A stretch of 10,058 nucleotides of DNA, from the NCBI GenBank assembly GCA_964496595.1, contig CAZCAI010000159.1:1-10058 (forward strand), written 5' to 3'. The position numbers and the translations under genes were made by a program. Origin of the DNA: JAAAOZ01 sp964496595. GTDB taxonomy: Bacteria > Chloroflexota > Anaerolineae > B4-G1 > SLSP01. The notes below the pieces were generated by a model, which was not told the origin of the DNA, made no database searches, and saw only the letters and a list, made by a program, of their open reading frames with translations. Positions 6,493-10,058 of this stretch are shown piece by piece. Numbering within the stretch: the stretch's first letter is position 1; every line of letters begins with the position of its first letter.

Positions 6493-6942
6493 TCAGAGGC
6501 ATGCCAACTTGAGCCGCAAGCCCGCGCCGTTCGGCGGCGGGGAGACGTTAGGCGCGGGCTTGCGCGCGGATTGTAACGCGGTTTGGACTTTGGTGATGAT
6601 GGTCTGAGGGCAGAAGGGCATCGAGACAAAATCGCGGGGATAGTAGGCGTCGATGAGGGGTTGGCAGACTGGGGGCAGATCGAAGGGATGGAGAGGGGTG
6701 ATGATGAGCATCGGGATGGCGGCGAGGTGCTGATCTTGTTGGACATAGGCGTAGAATTCGCAACCGTCCATGCCAGGGCGGCAAATGTTTTGGATGATGA
6801 GATCGATGGTTTGGGTTTGTACTATCTCGATTGCCCTCTTGCTGCTTGAAGTGTCTGTGCATTCGTAGCCGTTGCGCATGAGGATGACTCGTAGAAGTCC
6901 TCGCACGCTCTCGTCATTGTTCACACACAGAATTTTTGTCAT
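6493..6942 (-). CDS. Degenerate (pseudo-)receiver domain protein
   Basis: A 149-residue stand-alone CheY-like receiver with no output domain. The fold is clear: KILCVNNDESVRGLLRVILMRNGY, then IDLIIQNICRPGMDGCEFYAYV, and IPMLIITPLH. Every phosphorylation residue is altered. The acidic pair is Asn8-Asn9 in place of Asp-Asp, the acceptor Asp is Asn52 (IIQNICRPGMDG), and the Lys before Pro-Phe is Met108 (VSMPF); only the Thr82 position is kept. It should not take up phosphate and may act as a constitutive binding or docking domain. The last 24 residues lie beyond the receiver fold and are encoded largely by a 14-bp inverted repeat. The ATG at 6942 has AAGGA eight bases upstream. The gene is transcribed divergently from the FHA-winged-helix regulator. 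The reading frame is intact, so this is not a simple pseudogene. Confidence 0.85.
   Translation of the reverse strand: MTKILCVNNDESVRGLLRVILMRNGYECTDTSSSKRAIEIVQTQTIDLIIQNICRPGMDGCEFYAYVQQDQHLAAIPMLIITPLHPFDLPPVCQPLIDAYYPRDFVSMPFCPQTIITKVQTALQSARKPAPNVSPPPNGAGLRLKLACL
6515..6564. repeat. Perfect 14-bp inverted repeat inside the 3' end of the receiver gene
   Basis: CGCAAGCCCGCGCC (6515-6528) pairs perfectly with GGCGCGGGCTTGCG (6551-6564) around 22 bases. The loop side holds a competing short hairpin (CGCC-GTTC-GGCG). It encodes the SARKPAP and AGLRLK parts of the protein tail. It could act as a terminator or mRNA 3' stabiliser for the receiver gene, although no T-run follows, or be a repeat element that slid into the coding end and provided a new stop. 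Confidence 0.75.
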
Positions 6943-7006
6943 TATCTTTTTCCTTGGCGCGCTTTCTCGATGCGCCGCCTCTTGCTTTGAGATCTTGCTC
7001 TTTCCT

Positions 7007-7036
7007 ATTATACATTATAATTCGGTTAGAATGCAA
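7007..7036 (-). promoter_or_regulatory. Promoter of the receiver gene with tandem -10 boxes
   Basis: The minus strand carries two perfect TATAAT boxes separated by one G (7019-7014 and 7012-7007). TTGCAT (7036-7031) stands 18 bases before the second box. Initiation near 7000 would give a leader of about 58 bases to the ATG at 6942. Confidence 0.65.
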
Positions 7037-7067
7037 GTCTTTTTCGGTAGTCGTTTAGGTTTGTGAT

Positions 7068-7139
7068 GTGCAACGCATTTTTGGGCTTGTCGTCAGGCAT
7101 ATACTGGGGCACCTTGCTTACAGTTTAAGTGCGTTGCAC
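7068..7139. repeat. 10-bp inverted repeat in the divergent region
   Basis: GTGCAACGCA (7068-7077) is exactly complementary to TGCGTTGCAC (7130-7139), with 52 bases between. The right arm can also fold alone as GTGC-GTT-GCAC (7129-7139). It may be a pair of operator sites for a looping regulator, or the termini of a small dispersed repeat; no coding sequence or target duplication is evident. Confidence 0.55.
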
Positions 7140-7222
7140 CCTGACCTGTTGGTAAACTAAACAGATACGGCTTTTGTTCCAGGCGCATTTATCCTCTTTG
7201 AGAGATCGCGGGGTAGTGCTAT

Positions 7223-7251
7223 TTGACACACTCGCTCCATCGGAGTAGACT
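7223..7251 (+). promoter_or_regulatory. Sigma-70-type promoter of the FHA regulator gene
   Basis: A perfect TTGACA (7223-7228) is followed after 17 bases by TAGACT (7246-7251, 4/6). Initiation near 7258 gives a leader of about 31 bases. The frame can be read from the TTG of this -35 box, but that is upstream of any transcript, so the start at 7289 is right. Confidence 0.7.
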
Positions 7252-7288
7252 TTGGCGGGATGAAGGCGATGGAGGATGGAGGCAGAGA

Positions 7289-7924
7289 ATGACCCCGACA
7301 AACAAGAGCGGCGCATCGGTGATGGCAGAGGTTCCGTTCCTCACGGACCCGACGGGACGAGAGCATTGTCTGGACGAGACGACGACCATCGGGCGCGCGC
7401 TGGAAAACGATATTGTGATCACCAGCCGGCGCGTCTCACGCGAGCACGCGCGCATCCGGCAGGAGGGCTGGCGTCGCATGGTGGAGGATCTGGGCAGCAC
7501 TAACGGCACTTATCTCAACGACACGTTGATCCACACGCCGATGGAGTTGCGCGACGGCGACCGCATCGAGATCGGCGATGTGGTCTTCGTCTTTCACGAT
7601 CCTGACATCACCTACCGCGATAATCCCATCCCCGCGTTGGAGATCGACGCGACGGCGGGCGTGGTGCGCGTGGATCGCGAGCCGGTCGAGCTTTCCGCCA
7701 AGGAGTTCGCACTGCTGCTCTACCTCTATAATCGCTGCGGCGAGGTCTGTTCCAAGGACGAGATCGCCCGCGCCGTCTGGCCCGAATACGCGGACGAGGT
7801 CTACGACTATCAGGTCGAGAACCTGATCCGCCGCCTGCGCACCAAAATCGAACCGGCCCCCGCCGCTCCTCTGATGATCGTCACCATTCGAGGTATGGGC
7901 TACAAATTGGTTGCCCGCGTGTAA
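7289..7924 (+). CDS. FHA-domain winged-helix transcription factor
   Basis: A 211-residue cytosolic regulator that links a phosphothreonine-binding domain to a DNA-binding domain. The FHA domain spans about 16-103 and has all the usual contact residues: Gly35-Arg36 (TIGRALEND), Ser50-x-x-His53 (SREHARI) and LGSTNGTYLND (68-78) with Asn72. An OmpR/PhoB-type winged helix follows at about 116-210: LSAKEFALLLYLYNRCGEVCSKDEI, the recognition helix VENLIRRLRTKI (177-188), and the wing VTIRGMGYKLV. There is no receiver domain, so pThr binding replaces Asp phosphorylation as the likely input. Mycobacterial EmbR is comparable but has the winged helix first and FHA last. The ATG at 7289 has GGAGG six bases upstream; a second ATG at 7322 lacks such a site. 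The next gene is a Ser/Thr kinase, the obvious source of the phospho-signal. Domain calls are secure; the partner is inferred from position. Confidence 0.92.
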   Translation: MTPTNKSGASVMAEVPFLTDPTGREHCLDETTTIGRALENDIVITSRRVSREHARIRQEGWRRMVEDLGSTNGTYLNDTLIHTPMELRDGDRIEIGDVVFVFHDPDITYRDNPIPALEIDATAGVVRVDREPVELSAKEFALLLYLYNRCGEVCSKDEIARAVWPEYADEVYDYQVENLIRRLRTKIEPAPAAPLMIVTIRGMGYKLVARV

Positions 7925-7930
7925 TTCCTC

Positions 7931-7973
7931 AAAGCCACAAGGCGGCAAATCGACAAAGCAACAAGGCGGCAAA
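7931..7973. repeat. 19-bp direct repeat, 24-bp period
   Basis: AAAGCCACAAGGCGGCAAA (7931-7949) recurs as AAAGCAACAAGGCGGCAAA (7955-7973), 18 of 19 bases identical, with a further partial GCGGCA after it. This GGCGGCAAAG-type tract resembles low-complexity intergenic repeats I have seen in Chloroflexota-like genomes. Confidence 0.7.
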
Positions 7974-7978
7974 GCGGC

Positions 7979-8013
7979 AGATTACGCAATACGCAATACG
8001 CATTGTGTAATCT
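7979..8013. repeat. Heptamer repeats inside a 12-bp stem-loop
   Basis: ATTACGC, AATACGC, AATACGC follow one another (7981-8001). The outer parts, AGATTACGCAAT (7979-7990) and ATTGTGTAATCT (8002-8013), form a 12-bp stem with a single G-U pair around 11 bases. It lies 55 bases after the FHA regulator stop and could slow or end transcription there, although no T-run follows. Confidence 0.6.
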
Positions 8014-8094
8014 TGGCGAGCCTCATACTCCAAAATCTTCTGTTTCAGTTCCCCCAATCGTTAGCTAAATTTCAGCCTCTTGATAGTGGGATGA

Positions 8095-8124
8095 TAGGCA
8101 CGCGCGTCGCGAATGGAGTAGAAT
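8095..8124 (+). promoter_or_regulatory. Candidate promoter of the Ser/Thr kinase gene
   Basis: TAGGCA (8095-8100, 4/6) is followed after 18 bases by TAGAAT (8119-8124, 5/6). The -10 context GGAGTAGAAT (8115-8124) matches GGAGTAGACT at the FHA regulator promoter (7242-7251) at 9 of 10 bases, which raises confidence that both are used. Initiation near 8131 would leave a leader of about 35 bases. Confidence 0.45.
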
Positions 8125-8165
8125 GGGGCTGTGAGGATAGGATAACTGAGCTTTCGGAGGTCGTT

Positions 8166-9941
8166 ATGGCATCATTAGAAGGACAGACGTTGGGCAAATA
8201 TCGCGTGCTGGAGCCGTTGGGACGCGGCGGGATGGCGCGCGTCTACCGGGCCTATCATCCCCGGCTGGATCGTTACGTCGCCATCAAAGTGATGCGGCCC
8301 GATTTGGTCGAGGATGCGGAGTTCCTGGCGCGCTTCCAGCGGGAGGCGCGGGCGGTGGCCGCGCTGCGACATCCCAACATCGTCCAGGTGTACGATTTCG
8401 ATGTCGAGGACGAGATCTACTACATGGTGATGGAGCTGATGGAGGGCGACACGCTCAAGGCGCGCCTGACCGACTATCGCATCCAGGGGGAGCGGATGGC
8501 CTGGGGTGAGTTGGTGCGCATCATCTTGGATGTGCTCGACGGGCTGGCTTACGCCCACAGCGAGCGCATCATCCACCGCGATATCAAGCCTGCCAACATC
8601 CTCCTGACCCGGCGCGGCGAGGCCGTGATCGGCGATTTTGGCATCACGCACATCATCGGCGGGACGCGCCACACGGAGCGCGGCGCGCTGATCGGCACGC
8701 TGGAGTACATGGCGCCGGAGCAGGGGATGACCGGCCGCTGCGATGCCTACAGCGACATCTACTCCTTGGGCGTCGTCTTCTACGAGATGTTGACCCAGCG
8801 CACGCCCTTCGATGCCGATACGCCGCTGGCCGTCTTGATGAAGCACATCAACGACCCGCTGCCGTTGCCGCGCCAGATCGATCCGGAGATCCCGGATCCG
8901 CTGGAGCGCGTCGTGCTCAAGGCGCTGACCAAGCGCCCGGAGGATCGCTATCGCAGCGCGCGGGAGATGGCGCAGGCGTTGGAGGCGGCCGCGGCGGAGG
9001 CCGGTCTCGATCTGCCCTCGCGCATCTCGCAGCCGCTCTCCTTCGCCACGACGGCCTCGCTCTCCGAATCGGTCGCCGTCATCTCCGGCGCCACTCGCCA
9101 ATTCATCGCGGACGCGGACTTCGCCGACGATGAGACCGACGCCCACTTGGGCCAGAAGCTGGCGGCGGAGCGGGCGGCGCGCGCGGCCCAAGCGGAGACG
9201 GAGCAGCAAGAGCGCGAGGAATTGGCGTCGGAGGAGACCTCGTTGCGGTCGGATATCGAGACGGTGCGCGCGAGAATCGAACGGGGAGCGCGCGTTGTGC
9301 TGGCGCGGTCTCGGGAGGCGCTGCGGTACGTGCGCGTGGCCCTCGGCGCGTCTCCCGCCATCGATGACGCTGCCGCCGACCGCGAGTCGTCAGCGGCGGC
9401 GGAGATGCCCAATTTGACGGTGATGCAGGCGCTTTTGGCCTTGCTGGCCGGCGTGGGCGCCTTCAACCTGCTGATGTTGACCCTGGCCGTGGTGACGGGC
9501 CGGTGGCAGATCTTCGAGGTCGGATGGCCGGCCGAACTATTCCTGGGCGCCATCGCCTTCGCCGCGCTGATGTACGCCCTGGGCCTCATCTGGCTCTTGA
9601 TCCCCACCGGCGCCATCTTCGGCACGGGCGTCCTGATGGCCTACAGCGCGATCACCGGCTACTGGGAGCATTGGAACTTCCTCTGGCTCTTCCAGGTGTG
9701 GTTCGTCGCGATGGCCGTCCTGATCCCCCTTTACTTCTCGCGCCGAGCGCGCGATCTTCCCACACTGAGCCGCCACCTGGCGTGGCTCGTCGGCGTGACC
9801 TCTGCCGCGCTGGCCCTGCTCACCGTCGTGATGGCCGCGCTGGGTCTGTGGCCCTTCCTCGTACTCGTGGGCGTGGGCATCATCGCGCTCTGGTTCCTCA
9901 ACCGTTCCTCCGAGTTTGTCGTGAGGCTCAAAATAGAATGA
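8166..9941 (+). CDS. Membrane-anchored Hanks-type Ser/Thr protein kinase with polytopic C-terminus
   Basis: 591 residues. The N-terminal kinase domain (about 12-275) is complete: glycine loop GRGGMARVY (19-27), Lys41 in VAIK, Glu60 in FQREARAVAAL, catalytic HRDIKPAN (137-144, Asp139), DFG (157-159), activation loop with Thr167, Thr170 and Thr178, APE (183-185) and DIYSLG (197-202). It should be active and able to autophosphorylate. A Ser/Thr-rich linker (285-325) leads to a charged, Ala/Glu-rich probable coiled coil (325-385). The C-terminus has about six hydrophobic helices (roughly 418-443, 455-478, 480-497, 505-523, 537-559, 561-578) and an aromatic-rich stretch YWEHWNFLWLFQVWF (499-513). 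There are no PASTA or other extracellular domains, so it probably senses the membrane itself or a membrane partner. The ATG at 8166 has GGAGG five bases upstream; the frame stays open further upstream through repeats, which I reject. Its likely partner is the FHA regulator upstream. Confidence 0.94.
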   Translation: MASLEGQTLGKYRVLEPLGRGGMARVYRAYHPRLDRYVAIKVMRPDLVEDAEFLARFQREARAVAALRHPNIVQVYDFDVEDEIYYMVMELMEGDTLKARLTDYRIQGERMAWGELVRIILDVLDGLAYAHSERIIHRDIKPANILLTRRGEAVIGDFGITHIIGGTRHTERGALIGTLEYMAPEQGMTGRCDAYSDIYSLGVVFYEMLTQRTPFDADTPLAVLMKHINDPLPLPRQIDPEIPDPLERVVLKALTKRPEDRYRSAREMAQALEAAAAEAGLDLPSRISQPLSFATTASLSESVAVISGATRQFIADADFADDETDAHLGQKLAAERAARAAQAETEQQEREELASEETSLRSDIETVRARIERGARVVLARSREALRYVRVALGASPAIDDAAADRESSAAAEMPNLTVMQALLALLAGVGAFNLLMLTLAVVTGRWQIFEVGWPAELFLGAIAFAALMYALGLIWLLIPTGAIFGTGVLMAYSAITGYWEHWNFLWLFQVWFVAMAVLIPLYFSRRARDLPTLSRHLAWLVGVTSAALALLTVVMAALGLWPFLVLVGVGIIALWFLNRSSEFVVRLKIE

Positions 9942-10058
9942 AACGAAAAATAACAATGGCGTGACCTATCTTCGTCATTTGATAGGATCCTGATGGCCGA
10001 TTGTTAGCCGCTTTATAGGCAACCTCGCCCCGCCTCTGCTATCATCATCATAGATCGC
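9942..10058. other. Right-edge intergenic region with stem-loop and candidate promoter
   Basis: No coding sequence is visible after the kinase stop. CCTATC (9965-9970) pairs with GATAGG (9981-9986) around ten bases, a modest stem without a T-run. Further on, TGCTATCAT (10037-10045) is a good extended -10, with TAGGCA (10016-10021) 18 bases before its hexamer, suggesting a + strand gene that starts beyond the window. Confidence 0.4.
10016..10045 (+). promoter_or_regulatory. Candidate promoter for a gene beyond the right edge
   Basis: TAGGCA (4/6 to TTGACA), an 18-base spacer, and TATCAT (5/6) preceded by TGC, giving an extended -10. The same TAGGCA-18 layout appears in front of the kinase gene. 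Its target gene is outside the window, so it cannot be confirmed. Confidence 0.35.

Larger units (their letters stand above)
6943..7288. other. 346-base divergent control region between the receiver and FHA regulator genes
   Basis: No gene is visible. Reading left to right it holds the receiver gene ribosome binding site, its promoter (7007-7036), a 10-bp inverted repeat (7068-7139), a short CTCT-TTG-AGAG inverted repeat (7194-7204), and the FHA regulator promoter (7223-7251) and ribosome binding site. It is the likely place for autoregulation by the winged-helix protein. Confidence 0.6.
7925..8165. other. 241-base gap between FHA regulator and kinase genes, with repeats
   Basis: No gene is supported here. 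An upstream extension of the kinase frame is open back into the FHA gene but is repeat-derived and has no ribosome binding site. The region holds a 24-bp-period direct repeat, AATACGC heptamers within a stem-loop, and a candidate promoter for the kinase. Confidence 0.6.

Noticed and set aside
7068..7139. Terminal inverted repeats of an insertion sequence
   Set aside because: Only 52 bases lie between the arms, with no transposase and no clear target duplication, so at most it is a miniature repeat.
7223..7288. A 22-residue extension of the FHA regulator from TTG at 7223
   Set aside because: That TTG is part of the TTGACA -35 box, upstream of the expected transcript; the ATG at 7289 has an ideal GGAGG.
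7931..8013. A CRISPR-like array
   Set aside because: There are only two copies of the longer repeat with a 5-base interval, and the heptamers are directly tandem. There are no uniform spacers and no cas genes.
7911..8165. An 85-residue N-terminal extension of the kinase from an upstream start
   Set aside because: It overlaps the FHA gene end, is made of translated repeats, and has no ribosome binding site, whereas GGAGG lies five bases before the ATG at 8166.
8175..9209. A 344-residue open frame on the minus strand inside the Ser/Thr kinase gene
   Set aside because: It is antisense to the complete kinase domain; the product is Arg/His/Gln-rich with no motif, as expected for a shadow frame.

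Overview
The window reads as one contiguous stretch of a GC-rich bacterial chromosome. The best guess for its origin is a member of the Chloroflexota (Anaerolineae-like), probably from a metagenome-type genome. That is an inference from four things: an FHA plus winged-helix transcription factor beside a membrane Ser/Thr kinase, a YchF GTPase with a GxxxSGKTT P-loop, a LiaS/NarX-type histidine kinase with a polytopic N-terminus, and the style of the intergenic repeats. No rRNA, tRNA, CRISPR array, transposase or phage gene was found.

Minus-strand block (6942 to 214). Read in the direction of transcription, it holds: a short response-regulator receiver that has lost all its catalytic residues (6493-6942); a small two-helix membrane protein of unknown function (5887-6366) with a strong promoter of its own; an M3-family oligoendopeptidase (4047-5849) 37 bases downstream of it; a 218-base gap with a three-way-junction repeat and a promoter; a divergent YchF-like GTPase (2746-3828); a membrane histidine kinase with GAF, HisKA_3 and HATPase domains (927-2723); and a small polytopic membrane protein (214-930) whose GTG start overlaps the kinase stop as GTGA. 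An 18-bp stem-loop at 135-181 closes the block. The last three genes look like one operon.

Plus-strand block (7289 to 9941). An FHA-winged-helix transcription factor with a TTGACA/TAGACT promoter and a GGAGG ribosome binding site is followed, after a 241-base repeat-bearing gap, by a Hanks-type Ser/Thr kinase with a coiled coil and about six C-terminal membrane helices. Together they look like a phosphothreonine signalling pair: the kinase senses at the membrane, and its phosphorylation is read by the FHA domain and passed to a DNA-binding winged helix. This is conceptually like mycobacterial PknH-EmbR but with the opposite domain order in the regulator. The pseudo-receiver is transcribed divergently from the regulator across a 346-base control region that carries a 10-bp inverted repeat.

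The strongest candidates for something unusual are the kinase/FHA-winged-helix pair with the divergent phosphorylation-dead receiver, the near-perfect three-way-junction repeat at 3864-3909, the 14-bp inverted repeat that encodes the tail of the receiver protein, and the diverged YchF GTPase in an operon with an orphan histidine kinase.
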